Source: Akebia trifoliata
Lineage: Eukaryota > Streptophyta > Magnoliopsida > Ranunculales > Lardizabalaceae
Assembly (NCBI GenBank): GCA_017979445.1
Contig: CM030714.1
Location: forward strand, 42,140,826 to 42,204,825
Length of the DNA: 64,000 bases
Direction of reading: 5' to 3'
Part shown: positions 45,440 through 57,699 of the stretch, one piece after another
Layout of the letters: each line of letters begins with the position of its first letter
How positions within the stretch are numbered: position 1 is the first letter of the stretch
The notes under the pieces: model-generated
Database searches by the model: none
What the model was told of the DNA's origin: nothing
The model's input: the letters and a program-made list of their open reading frames with translations, nothing else
Program-made: the position numbers and the translations under genes

Positions 45440-47148
45440 TGTAAACACCTCATTTTTGCATCCGCCTGATTAATTAACTCGTCAACCCGATCGCAATGAT
45501 TCCCAATGATGGATGTGTATTCTATTGCTTTATTTTGTTACCAGATGTGTTTCAAAAATTCGGATGAGGTATCTCGAACTGACAAAACCTTAGAAACCAC
45601 GCTACGCTATGAAAATATGACTCTTGAAACATAGAAATCATCATCATGCAAACAAAAAGAAGTTTTACGATAAAAATCGTTAAAAATTGATCAAATTATC
45701 AAAATACCCCTAACATCAAAACAACCCTAGAGCCTACGTTACGCTTAGGAAAACTCTATCAAACACATAAAACAACAAATCGAAATCAAATAAATCATTT
45801 CACCAATTTTAACAGAATTTGACAAAATTACGAAAATGCCCCTCATAAAGTTCATGACTATTTCACACAAAAAAATTTCATAAATGACACAAACTAATAT
45901 TTCCATTGAATTCCTTATGAAAAATTGATTCTAAAACATTAAAAATCGACTTAAAACGTGAAAAGTCCTCTTTGGGGGTAAAACGGTAATTTCATAATTT
46001 TCATAATTAAAAATTTTGAAATTAATAAATAAAATATTAAATAATTAAAGTGAAACATTAATGAAATTAATTTAAAATTTTGAATTAAAAAAATTGATCA
46101 ATCGGGCTTTCAAGTAAAATTGTTGAGGGTTCATGAGATATTTCTTTAAGGACCCCTCCATTTGGGGTGCAAAGAATTAAAGATATTTTAGAGGAGGATT
46201 CTCCAAAAATTTAAAGTCAATCAAGCAAGACTAAAGTCAAGGTATTAAAGTCAATCAAGTCAATTAAGCAAGACTGAAGTCAAGATATTAAAAGTCAATC
46301 AATTAAAACTAAAGTCAAAATATTAAAAGTCAATCAAATAAGACCAAAAGTCATAATAGAATTCTAATTAAATAATAACTCTATTTAATAGAGTTCTAAC
46401 TAAAACACAACTCCACCAAAAAATATTCTAATTGAAACACAACTCTACCTAAAACAAGTCTAACTAAAACACAACTCTAATTAAAAGAACTCTAATTAAA
46501 TACTAACTTTATCTAATCAACCCCTAAAAAAATCTATAAATAGAGGTGCGCACACCCTATTTTCGTATCAAATCATAAACCCTAAGAGAAGTAGGTCTAG
46601 AAGCCCCCCTAGCCTCCCATAAACCCTAGTTTTGGAGCCCCAACTCCTTACCTAACATCCCTCCTTCGATTTTAGTCTAAGAAACGCCTAAAAGCCTTCC
46701 AAAAACATCCCAAAATCCGCAACAAACTTGAAGAGTTCAGATCCAAAAATAAGGAGATACATTGCCTCGGAGATCTGAAATCAAATCCGGAGACAAAACG
46801 AAGCAAGAGAGTACGGTATAAGGAGCTATTTTTGTCAGATCTGAGGGAACAAAGTCCTTACTATCAGAAAGGTATAGATTTTTTTATTTTTTTTATTATT
46901 ATCTAAGTTGTTAGCAATGTAATTTATTTGGGAAGTTAGTAGAGACCGGCTTTGGCCGGGCGGGGTTGGTGCCTAACACCTTCCAACCCCGTAACATGAT
47001 CCCCGAATTCAGATTTTCTGTAGTAGATTAGTTCTTTTTATCCATGTTAGAGTCAGTTTGGTTCCTAGACCATAATAACTAGGTGGCGACTCCCAAACCT
47101 CAAGGGTCAAAAGCGGATCCGCGCACCCCGCAGATCGAGGCGCTTTTA
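45440..47148 (+). repeat. 5' LTR
   Basis: Starts tgtaaacacctcatttttgc and ends ggcgctttta. The TATA-like ctataaatagaggtgc near 46533 is the likely promoter. A repeated ctaaagtcaa block lies at 46200-46350. Confidence 0.93.
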
Positions 47149-47149
47149 G

Positions 47150-47168
47150 TGGCGACTCCGTTGGGGAC
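47150..47168 (+). other. Primer-binding site
   Basis: tggcgactccgttggggac, one base after the 5' LTR. From memory this form is used by Tat/Ogre elements and fits the 3' end of a tRNA such as tRNA-Arg; the tRNA identity was not checked. Confidence 0.8.
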
Positions 47169-50100
47169 ATTGAGGGTCAGACTTGAAAACCTCAAGTATG
47201 AGAACATTGCCAGGATGACCTAGTTTTTTTTAGTTCAGTTTATTTTGTTTGTTTATTTGTTTATTTATTTTTTATGACTCGATTATTGATTATTTGCATG
47301 GACTTTGAGTATTTTGTTTTGGCATGCTATTTTCTATGGCTCAATTGAAGGTTGTGTAGAATGACCCTAAATAATTAAAGAGATCAAGAGGTTTAATTGA
47401 GGATAGAGTGATGACTAATAAATTTTGCAGTTTTAATTTTATTGTTTTTGGGTTCTATTTTCAAGTATTTTTCTTTTTAAAAAAATAAATAAATAAATAA
47501 ATAAAATTTTTATTTAAAGGGGTGCGATGTGTCCTTCAACAAATTTTTATTTAAAGGGGTGCGATGTGTCCTTCAACAACATTTTTTTTTATATATATTT
47601 GTTTTTTTGTTAAAAAAAAAATTGTTTAGGTGATGCTGTCCATTGACAACAAGGAAAATAAAAAAAAGAAGTGAAAAAAAAAAAACAAAACTTTCGTTTA
47701 AGGGTGTGGGATGTACCCTTCGATAACTTTTTTGTATTTGTTTAAAAAAAAAAAAATAGCTTGCTGTCCATTGACAGCAAGAAGAATTAACGAAATAGTT
47801 AAAAGAGAAATTTTTTTTTTCTTTAAGGTTTTGTCAACAGCAACAACGTGCTGTTTGGGTGGTGTGCCATAAATAAGTTGCTGTTTTTTTTGTTTACACC
47901 ACCAATACATGATGATATGGTTGGTGTGCCAAAATAAAACTTTTTTTTAAAAATCACATCGTCTTCTTCCCCAATGGAAGAAACAATAAACCAGTAAAAA
48001 TAAAAAACAGCAGCAAAGGTGTGCTGTTAAGCTACAAATATAAAAAGAAGAAAAAGATAATGAGGGAGTGTTGCCATTGCATGTTGCTGGCAGCAACATA
48101 TCTAAAAAGAAAAGCATTTCTTTTGTTCTTTTGAACGTGTGTGTGTAGTCAAATATAAAAAAAAACAGCAACAAACGTGTATGCTGTTAAGCTAAAAAAA
48201 AAATTGGGAAGCTTGCTAGCATCACTAACCTAGTGAGATTTGATTCTTACTAAGGGTCTTTGGGCTCACCACTTGACACCCCAAACCACGTTTCAATGCC
48301 ACAGGTGCATGGAGGACGAAATTCTTAGTTTTTTTTTTTTTTTTAATTTATTATGGGTTGTAAGTGTTGCTGGCAGCAACATAGAATTTAAAGAAAAAAA
48401 AGGGGGACTAGTCTTACTAATTTAGTAAGGTCTCTTCCTTACTAAGGGTTATCAACTTCGTCACGCGGCATCCAAAAGGGTGATCTAATGCCAAGTGTTT
48501 GTGACGAACAAAATTCCATGAACTTTTAAAAGAAATTTTCAATTTAAAAAATAAAATAAAATAAAATTTTAATGTCATCTTAAACTTTAAGTTGAGATTT
48601 CGTAATCACCCATTTTCAAAACCTTGGACTTAAATTTTTCATTTTTAAAATTGATTTTTTCTCTTTTTAGATCTAAATCTTTTCCAATTAAAATTGTAAA
48701 GGCCATGGAATTAAATAATCAATGAGGGAGCCACGTGGCCTAATGACCCTTAGTAATTTTTAAATCTTAAGTTGTTAGTCAAGATAACCCAAGTTCTCAT
48801 TGAGAAATTTGTTGAGTCTTAAATTCAAAAATGCAAAAAAAATTCCTAAAATTTCAAGAAAAATAAAATAAAATAAAAAGAATTTTTTTGTACATGTTTC
48901 AATATTGAATCTAATCAATTATTTTGTGTTATTATCTGAAATGCCATGATCTTAATTGATATATACATGTTTTGATTTCGAATTGAGTATTTTAGATATT
49001 TCTGTATTTTTGATCAATATTTATTCAATATCCATATGTTGATGGTTTGATTGGTTTGATCTGGCCCATGGACCCGTTTATTCGAGAAAAAATCCCGGGT
49101 ACACCCCACCCTATTTTGCACACACCACATGCACGTTTACTGTTTTTTCCACTTACACGTCCCATATAGCCAACGTGGCACTAGTGCGTGGCCCGGTCTC
49201 TTCGGAGATGCGACGTCATTCATGAAAACCACAACTCCAGTCATGTACCTTAGGGTATATCAATACCGTCTGATCAAGTGATTCTGAGAGATATATTGAT
49301 GCACCCAGGCTGGAGCGACCTGAGCCTTTGACCTATTGTAAGCCACACAGTCACATGTCCCGATTGCCAACGTAGTACTAGTACGTGGTCGGTCCCCTCG
49401 TGGGATGCCAAACCATTTATGAAAGCTACAACTCTTGACTCGTACCCATAGGTATAAAAGATAATCTAAGTATATCAATTGCACTTCTTGGTCAAAATCG
49501 GTGCCTAAACAAGATCTTGCCCCGCTGTACCCTACTGTACGAGGGGGATAGACTACGTCTATTCTAGACGAGAGGTATTTAAGTGGGCCCTTGCTCAACA
49601 TCGTGCGCCACCTCTCAACTGGAGAACGAACTGGCTGTTTTTGACTTCAGAGAAGTGAGTTGAGGTTTTAGATTATCACCTATACGGTATATTAAACAAA
49701 GTCACCATGTATCGAGAGGTATATAGGTGTGCTTAGGCAAGGGTGGCCAGATAAAAATGCATTGCACGTAGTAAGCCTAGAGTCTAGAAACTTTCCCTAT
49801 AGGTCACGACTCGAACTTATCGTGGGTGTTCCCGGGTTGCTCTATTTTAATCCAACTAAAAGGTAAGTGGGTGGACCGGTCCACACCGCTCCAATCAAAC
49901 CCGCAATATCGGTCCAACCCAATAAATTTAATTGATGAGACATGCTGGTCAATATCAAGTTAAACCAATTAGCCCCATTGGTAAATGGATCTTATGGATC
50001 AACAGATGAACCGGTTGAACTAATTGGCTTAAAAATATTGGATGGAGTGATGGAAGTAGAATATTCAGATTCATTGGGTCGAACCGGCCCAAACTTAAAT

Positions 50101-50434
50101 GGGTACATAGTCCCAATCACCTTGCATCGGCCAGTTTGATTCAATAGACTGAATATTACATACTTAACAAGATCAGTAAATCATATTCATGTAATATTTC
50201 TTGATCGAAATATTTCATTAGTTAGAGATTTTGAATCTAGGGGTTAACTTAACCCATGCTATTAAGAGAAACTTCTATTTATTAAAAGTCTACTCTAGGA
50301 TCCATAACTAGTAATCCTCCTTTGATGGGGTCTTCAGGATTATCATTGCGCCCAAACTCAAGCGTCTACCTCTTAGTTGGAGTCGTAAGTCCAGTCGGTT
50401 AGAACGGGCCACAATACCAAGTCAACAAGTAGAG
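47169..50434 (+). other. Long untranslated leader of the retroelement
   Basis: About 3.3 kb with no convincing ORF. It contains a 38-bp tandem pair (47504-47580, aaaggggtgcgatgtgtcct), later relatives of that unit (47695-47730) and repeated blocks near 48220-48310 and 48400-48530 (cttactaagggt). A diverged pair at 49160-49200 and 49350-49400 has gccaacgt-type words. Such leaders are typical of Ogre-like elements. Confidence 0.6.
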
Positions 50435-51901
50435 ATGGCATCAGAATCTGAGCTCACGGAGATCCGTAAGATCTTGGCAGCCTTTGTCAATGATATCAAC
50501 AATATAAAAGGCAAGGTGGAAATGTTAGAACAGACCTCGGAATCGACGGGTAATCCTCTAGATGATCCAAAAGAAAAAAAGGTAGAAGAGAAACGTCCAC
50601 GTGAAGTCTTCGAACTCGATAGAGACGAAGAGTATGTTGATGAAAATCCAGCGTTATCCAACAGAATGTCCCAATTAGAGTCAGCTATGAAGAATATAAA
50701 GGGTATTGATGAAATTACAGCAGGTATTGAAGCTCTGAACCGCATCCCTAGAATCCATTTACCGGAGAAGTTTGTGATGCCTGAAATGGATAAATTCAGT
50801 GGAACAGGATGTGCGAAAACACATCTTAAGGTGTATGTTACTAACATGCGCACTATAGGGCTCAGCGACGAACAGATGACATTATTGTTCCAAAGAACTT
50901 TATCAGGATCAGCACTACGTTGGCTAATGTCTCAAGATCCAGTTACTGTGGGTACATGGGAGAACATGTCAAAGGCCTTCTGGCATCAGTATAAATACAG
51001 TACTGAGATTGAGACCTCAAGAAGGGATTTGGAAGCAACTAAACAGAAAAATGGGGAGACATTCACTGATTTCATTGGTCGTTGGAGGGCCAAGGCTGCA
51101 CAAATGTGGGATAGACCTTCAGAGAAAGAACAAGTGGCTATTATTTTAAAAAACCTCTCGCAAGGGTATGCCCGATATCTAGTTTCCCAATACCTTCCTA
51201 CATTCGAGTCTCTATTGCAAGCTGGTAGCCAATTGGAAGATGCTTTCGCTTCCGGAATCCTTTCCAATCCTTCTGACAACAAGTTCAAAAAGCCTTTTAT
51301 CAATTCTAAGTCTAGTACTGATCACGCCTATGTAGTCAATACGTCTACTATACCCGTCCAATCTACTATCTTGCCTAGTAACCAAGTTAACCCTAATCAA
51401 CCTCGACCACGTAGGAAATTCACCAATCTTGGGATGCCTTTGAGCATTGTCCTTCAAAAACTATTAAGTAAAGGGCTCATTGCACCTCTCCAACCTTGAC
51501 CTTTACCAAATCCACTCCCCACTTTTCACAATCCTAACCTATTTTGTGAGTTTCACCAAAATCCCGATCATCTTACTGATCGTTGTGTCGCTCTTCGTCA
51601 TACAGTTCAAGACCTCATCGACGCCAAAAAAGTTAATGTCCCTGCCCCTGAGCAGCCGAATGTTACTATCAACCCTCTACCCAGTTACCAACCTCCTCAG
51701 ACTTTGAACATGGTATCCAATACTCAACTCTTGTTTGACCCAATCCTTCTCATCCGATCAGTCAATCATAAACCTCCTAGCCCTCCTTTTACCAAAGTGA
51801 TAGTCCCTAATGAGGTTTTCACCACCAAATGCAGTCTTGGCCAAGAGAGAAAAAGTAAGTCTGAAGAATGCAAAGAATCTGAAAAAGAAAACTCAGTCTA
51901 A
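50435..51901 (+). pseudogene. gag of the Tat/Ogre-like element, one internal stop
   Basis: The ATG at 50435 opens a frame that would give 488 residues but meets a TGA at 51497-51499. The same frame then runs on to the stop ending at 51901. Residues 1-110 are charged, with coiled-coil-like heptads (ISNIK, LESAMKNI). Residues about 125-280 form the retrotransposon gag domain (FSGTGCAKTHLKVYVTNMRT, LSGSALRWLMSQDP, FTDFIGRWRAKAAQM). After the stop a zinc-finger-like CEFHQNPDHLTDRC appears with QDLIDAKKV, the usual nucleocapsid end. So one substitution separates a 354-aa truncated gag from the full reading frame. No protease follows in frame. Confidence 0.88.
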
Positions 51902-53330
51902 CCGCTTAAAAATAGTTTTTCGAATTCTCAGTCTGTAATCAAGCCCATTGTGGGTAATTGTCTTTAGTTGTTTATGAGTCTTGAGTCCAGTTCTTTCTAT
52001 CAATTCAGTAATTAAGTCTGTCTTTTTTCTTATTTTGTTCTAGTCAAGTTAGTTTGTCGAGTCTGCAATGGTGCCAGTTGCCCCATCTAAATTTAATTGA
52101 ATAAAGAAAATTTTTGAATACCTTGAGCGCATTAACGAGTTAACTAATAACTGGCTTCAAAGAGAAATTCCTCTAATAAGGAATCCCCTCTTGAATGAGA
52201 AGATAAATGTCTTGCTCGAGGAACTAAAGGTCATTGACCTCGGAACAAAAATAATTTCCAAGAAATTCAGATTGGAACTAACTTATCCCCAGAGGAGTAT
52301 AAATAGATGATGAATTTATTCAGAAAATTCAAAAGACTTGCTTACATGGTCCTATGAGGATATGTCAGTTAAATTTGGAGTGTTGTTCAACATGAAATAT
52401 ATACCCATCCTGTGAGAACACCACATATACAAACCAGAATTGACTGACATAGTCAGAGGAGGGATTATAAAATGTATCAGTGCTGGAATTTTAAAATCGA
52501 TGGAATAGTTGAAGCAGCCAGTAAAAATCTCAAGACAATCATCGTGAAAATGTGTCAATCACATATCACACCGGGATTGGCCAGAAAAGTTACCATTCGC
52601 ATTATGGACATATTACACTTCAATACAGTCTTCTACTAGAGTCACTCTAGTATGATATGGAAGCAATCTTACCGGTTAAAAGGGAAAATTCTGTATCTCA
52701 AGGTCTTGATGGAAGTTAATTGTTAGAAACAGATTGGGTCTGTCAATGGAGAGGAGTCACTCGCATATTTGACAAGAAAGTTAAAGTTCATCACTTATGA
52801 GTCAAGAATCTAAACATCAGACTACCAAAAAAAAAATTTGAGTACTCTTCCTCGATCATAGAAAGTTTGAACCCAATTGGAGAGATTCAATCATTAAGGA
52901 AATATTATCTAGGAAAACTGTTAGACTTCAAGATCATGATGGAATATAATTACCAGAACCGACCAACCTTGACCGAATCAAACGGTACTATATTTACGGA
53001 GGCCATCTTTAGCCGATTCAATTCTCCTGTTACCCAGTTCAATATATCCTTTCTCAACCCCTTTGCAGTCTTTTCAAAAAGAAAAATTACGCCTTTTTCT
53101 TTCTCAGCCCGATCACCTAACCTAGGGAAGGGAAGTTCGAATTACGCCTTCAGGCTCGACCACATCAAAATAAATAAAAGAACAGATTCCCCGACCAAGA
53201 AAAACTCTAAAAAGAAAAAAATTTAAAAGAAAAAAATTGTCAAAGTGGGGAAGAAACTTAAAAAAAAAGAAAATAATTTAAAAAGAAATGTCACACAAGG
53301 GGTATTTGGGTTTTTGAGCCTCAAGATTCC
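51902..53330 (+). pseudogene. Heavily degenerate pol traces
   Basis: Scattered pieces recall a gypsy pol. 52295-52430 reads SPEEYK, LFRKFKRLAYMV, then VVQHEIYTHPV, resembling the start of the RT region. Pieces near 52740-52810 (YLTRKLKFITYESRI) recall the linker before integrase. Stops and shifts are frequent, and no YVDD/YIDD or integrase signature is visible. The region is far too short (about 1.4 kb) for pol. Confidence 0.5.
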
Positions 53331-53464
53331 TTTCTTTTTATACCCAGTCCTAAGCCTACCTATAAAAGTCCTCCTAAGTACTGTGTGAAAAAAGTCAAGG
53401 AAGGTAGTAAAGCATGATCAGATAGTAACTCCAGAAATTCAGAAGGGAAGAAGAAGAAAAAAAA

Positions 53465-53735
53465 AAGAGCCTGCTAGATTGAAAACCCAAAAGGGCAACT
53501 TAGGCAAAAATTAAGGCAAACTCGCGAGGTTTAAAATCTGAAAGGATGACCTTGGCAACAATCAGAGCAAAGAAAAGAGAAAAAATTGTAAGCTCGCTAT
53601 ATCGAAAACCTAAAAAGGCGATCTAGGCAAAAGTTAGGGCATGCTCGCTAGATTGAAAACCTGAAAAGGCAATCTAGGCAAAACTTAGAGCTATCAAAAA
53701 ATAAAAGAAAATCTCCATTGAGTTGAGAAGCTGAA
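53465..53735 (+). repeat. Internal minisatellite, gctagattgaaaacc type
   Basis: Four to five diverged units of about 55-60 bp, each with ctcgctagattgaaaacc, aaaaggcaatctaggcaaaa and an attag-type end. Non-coding. Similar repeats occur in the 3' part of Tat/Ogre elements. Confidence 0.75.
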
Positions 53736-54344
53736 AAGGTAGCCTGTGCCGAAATATCAGAAGTCCGAATGATCAAGTTTCAATACCCAGTTTGAACCAA
53801 ATATAGACTCAGTAGATATAAGTATCTCGTCTATGATTGATCTGAAGAATTTCATATCCCTAGGCGAACCGATGGGGAGAAAGAACAAATTCTATAATGA
53901 ATTTCATAAAGAAATATTTTGTTTCAATTTCTTTGAGCCTGACTCAAAATCTTCAATATAAAAAATCAAAATTAAAAGTTAAACATTTATTGCGCTTGCG
54001 GTAATCAAGGATTTCAAACTTTCATAACAAGGGCACTTCCTTTTTTTAAAGAGTACAGTTTCCCCCTTACACTAGGGGCATTTATTTTCAAATTATATTC
54101 AATTACTCCCAGTACAATGTTCCTTGTCAAACTAGGGGCATTTTTGTTCTGATGCCTGATCAATTTCAACCCCAAAGGATAAGGTTAATTTTGAATTAAA
54201 GGTTACCCTCTTGATAGCAATTTTGAAAACTCCTCAGATTCAAAGAGAGTTAAAATGTTACCGGACCTTCATAAAATCCAACTTTTTATTAAAATAATAA
54301 TAATAATTCAAGTGCGAGGTTAATCCCCTGTTTGTTCCCTAAAA

Positions 54345-55020
54345 GCTTAGTTCATTACTCTTTCACTCCGAGTAGGTAGAGTAGAACTTCTAAAAAAAAT
54401 TAGTTCATTACTCTTTCACCCTGGGCAGGTAGAGTAGGACTCCCAAAACAATTAGTTCATTACTCTTTCACTCCGAGTAGGTAGAGTAGAACTTCCTAAA
54501 ATAATTAGTTCATTACTCTTTCACCCTGGGCAGGTAGAGTAAGACTCTCAAAAAGCTTAGTTCATTACTCTTTCACTCCGAGTAGGTAGAGTAGAACTTT
54601 CCCAAAAAAAAATTAGTTCATTACTCTTTCACCCTGGATAGATAGAGTAGGACTCCTAAAAAGTTAGTTCATTACTCTTTCACTACGAGTAGGTAGAGTA
54701 GAACTTCCCAAAAAAATTAGTTCATTACTCTTTCACCCTGGGCAGGTAGAGTAAGGCTCTCAAAAAGCTTAGTTCATTACTCTTTCACTCAGAGTAGGTA
54801 GAGTAGAACTTTCCAAAAAAAAATAGTTCATTACTCTTTCCCCCTGGGCAGGTAGAGTAGGACTCCCAAAAAAATTAGTTCATTACTCTTTCACTCCGAG
54901 TAAGTAGAGTAGAACTTCCCAAAAAAATTAGTTCATTACTCTTTCACCCTGGGCAGGTAGAGTAGGACTTTCAAAAAATTAGCTTATTACTCGTTCACCT
55001 AGGGTAGGTAGAGGAAGACA
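54345..55020 (+). repeat. Alternating A/B minisatellite, 13 units of about 53 bp
   Basis: Each unit starts ttagttcattactctttcac. Odd units continue tccgagtaggtagagtagaa, even ones cctgggcaggtagagtagga, so the true period is a dimer of about 105 bp. Unit starts are near 54351, 54404, 54456, 54509, 54561, 54617, 54668, 54721, 54773, 54827, 54879, 54932 and 54983. The last is diverged. The array lies about 400 bp before the PPT. Confidence 0.93.
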
Positions 55021-55416
55021 TTCAAATTTTGCTAAGATTATGCTCACTTTGCTCAAATTATGCTCAGTCTATGTTCAGTTATGCTCAATTTATGCTTAGT
55101 TTATGCCTAATTTATATTCATGTTGTGCTCAGATTTTACTCAAATTTATCTGAGATTTTAAGCCCACACACTTGCACAGTTACTACATCAGTCAAGGAGA
55201 ATTTTTTAAAATTCAAGGATCTGACACCGTCAGTGAGAGTTTGCGCACAAGGACCTGACAATCTTTTAATTCGGGAAGAGTTTACACTCAAGGATCCGAA
55301 CACCTTGACGAATTGCTAAATCATGTTGCAAAATGAACTGTCACTAGCTTTGGCATTCGGATATCGCACTATCTACCAAAATAGATTTGCTATCTAGTTT
55401 ACTTCAACCCTCTGTC

Positions 55417-55429
55417 AAAGAGGGGCATC
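55417..55429 (+). other. Polypurine tract
   Basis: aaagaggggcatc directly before the 3' LTR, the usual place for second-strand priming. Confidence 0.8.
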
Positions 55430-57149
55430 TGTAAACACCTCATTTTTGCATCCACCTGATTAATTAACTCGTCAACCCGATCGCAATGATTCCCAATGAT
55501 GGATGTGTATTCCATTGTTTTATTTTGTTACCAGATGTGTTTCAAAAATTCGGATGAGGTATCTCGAACTGACAAAACCTTAGAAACCACGCTACGCTAG
55601 GAAAATACGACTCTGGAAACATAGAAATCATCATCATGCAAACGAAAAGAAGTTTTACGATAAAAATCGCTAAAAATTGATCAAATTATCAAAATACCCC
55701 TAACATCAAAACAACCCTAGAGCCTACGTTACGCTTAGGAAAACTCTATCAAACACATAAAATAACAAATCGAAATCAAATAAATCATTTCACCAATTTT
55801 AACAGAATTTGACAAAATTACGAAAATGCCTCTCATAAAGTTCATGACCATTTCACACAAAAAAATTTCATAAATGACACAAACTAATATTTCCATTGAA
55901 TTCCTTACGAAAAATTGATTCTAAAATATCCTAGAACATTAAAAACCGACTTAAAACGTGAAAAGTCCTCTCTGGGGGTAAAACGGTAATTTCATAATTT
56001 TTATAATTAAAAAATTTGAAATTAATAAATAAAACATTAAATAATTAAAGTGAAACATTAATGAAATTAATTTAAAATTTTGAATTAAAAAAATTGATCA
56101 ATCGGGCTTTCAAGTAAAATTGTTGAGGGTTCATGAGATATTTCTTTAAGGACCCCTCCATTTGGGGTGCAAAGAATTAAAGATATTTTAGAGGAGGATT
56201 CTCCAAAAATTTAAAGTCAATCAAGCAAGACTAAAGTCAAGGTATTAAAGTCAATCAAGTCAATTAAGCAAGACTGAAGTCAAGATATTAAAAGTCAATC
56301 AATTAAGACTAAAGTCAAAATATTAAAAGTCAATCAAATAAGACCAAAAGTCATAATAGAATTCTAATTAAATAATAACTCTATTTAATAGAGTTCTAAC
56401 TAAAACACAACTCCACCAAAAACAATTCTAATTGAAACACAACTCTACCTAAAACAAGTCTAACTAAAACACAACTCTAATTAAAAGAATTCTAATTAAA
56501 TACTAACTTTATCTAATCAACCCCTAAAAAAATCTATAAATAGAGGTGCGCACACCCTATTTTCGTATCAAATCATAAACCCTAAGAGAAGTAGGTCTAA
56601 AAGCCCCCCTAGCCTCACATAAACCTTAGTTTTGGAGCCCCAACTCCTTATCTAACATCCCTCCTTCGATTTTAGTCTAAGAAACGCCTAAAAGCCTTCC
56701 AAAAACATCCCAAAATCCGCAACAAACTTGAAGAGTTTAGATCCAAAAATAAGGAGATACCTTGCCTCGGAGATCTGAAATCAAATCCGGAGACAGAACG
56801 AAGTAAGAGAGTACGGTACAAGGAGCTATTTTTGTCAGATCTGAGGGAACAAAGTCCTTGCTATCGGAAAGGTATAGATTTTTTTATTTTTTTTATTATT
56901 ATCTAGGTTGTTAGCAATGTAATTTATTTGGGAAGTTAGTAGAGACCGGCTTTGGCCGGGCGGGGTTGGTGCCTAACACCTTCCAACCCCGTAACATGAT
57001 CCCCGAATTCAGATTTTCTGTGGTAGATTAGTTCTTTTTATCCATGTTAGAGTCGGTTTGGTTCCTAGACCACAATAACTAGGTGGCGACTCCCAAACCT
57101 CAAGGGTCAAAAGCGGATCCGCGCACCCCACGGATCGAGGGCGCTTTTA
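55430..57149 (+). repeat. 3' LTR
   Basis: 1720 bp, nearly identical to the 5' LTR, with a 10-bp insertion near 55927 (tcctagaaca region) and scattered substitutions. The flanking ataat follows. Confidence 0.93.
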
Positions 57150-57487
57150 ATAATACAAAGCTTATAATGCATTTAATGTGTTGTAGGAGCTTCATATATG
57201 TTTGGAAGAGCTTTAACTTCTATTCTTTGGGGAGTTATAGCTGATCGATATGGTCGAAACCTGTTATAGTGTTGGGCACAATTTCAGTATTAGTATTGCT
57301 TGACATTATTTCCTATATAATTAAACTTGAATTGTAGTCTCAAAACTATTTATGTCATTTACTCTGTTTTAATAATACATATCAGGGTCATATTCAATAC
57401 ATATTTAAGCTTCTCTATTTGACTGTATTTAAGGCATATGCTTGCGAAGTTTCTCGAGTAGAAGATCAAGCTTTGGGACTGTCACTT

Positions 57488-57695
57488 GTAAGAACATTTT
57501 CTTTGTATTCGTTTAAAATCAAAATAAAATCATATCAACCAGTATAGTAAACTACCCAAACATACACACATCTACCAATTCACCAAATCAAAATAGAAAA
57601 CCACACGCCAAGATGTATACCAAATCAAAAGAAAACCACACACACACACACACATGCGCGCAGAGAAAAAGAGAGAGAGAGAGAGAGAGAGACCT
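57488..57695. repeat. CA and GA microsatellites
   Basis: CA run at 57637-57654 and GA run at 57665-57692. The GA run abuts the truncated PsbP exon. Confidence 0.85.
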
Positions 57696-57699
57696 TAAT

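Larger units (their letters stand above)
45440..57149 (+). mobile_element. Ty3/gypsy Tat/Ogre-like element, gag only (TR-GAG-like)
   Basis: Complete from LTR to LTR: 5' LTR 45440-47148, PBS 47150-47168 (tggcgactccgttggggac), gag 50435-51901, degenerate pol traces, two internal minisatellites, PPT 55417-55429 (aaagaggggcatc) and 3' LTR 55430-57149. A 5-bp duplication (ataat) flanks it. The LTRs differ at a few dozen positions over 1.7 kb, so insertion is fairly recent. The long leader before gag and the tandem repeats before the 3' LTR are usual in Tat/Ogre elements. No usable protease, RT, RNase H or integrase remains, so it would need enzymes from a relative. Confidence 0.92.
45335..57487 (+). 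pseudogene. ZIFL (MFS transporter) fragment split by a retrotransposon
   Basis: Three exons: 45335 to about 45393 (IQDFHIVEREEDIG, then YAGFVG after a shift), 57187 to about 57290 (ASYMFGRALTSILWGVIADR, then YGR and, after a 1-bp loss, PVIVLGTISV) and 57434-57487 (AYACEVSRVEDQALGLSL). These are the loop and second/third membrane-segment region of plant ZINC INDUCED FACILITATOR-LIKE proteins, major facilitator superfamily transporters; GRALTS and DRYGR are hallmark motifs. The first intron uses a GC donor (ggGCgagc) or a mutated GT. A complete 11.7-kb LTR element fills that intron. At least two frameshifts make it dead, and the N- and C-terminal exons are absent. Confidence 0.8.

Noticed and set aside
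49260..49601. Minus-strand ORF of 113 codons in the retroelement leader
   Set aside because: No recognisable domain; the leader of Tat/Ogre elements is normally long and non-coding. An antisense gene cannot be excluded but nothing supports it.
50422..50853. Minus-strand ORF of 143 codons
   Set aside because: Shadow of the gag reading frame on the opposite strand.
54345..55020. Regular repeats of about 53 bp that superficially resemble a CRISPR array
   Set aside because: The repeats are contiguous without unique spacers, have two alternating variants, and lie inside a plant LTR retrotransposon.
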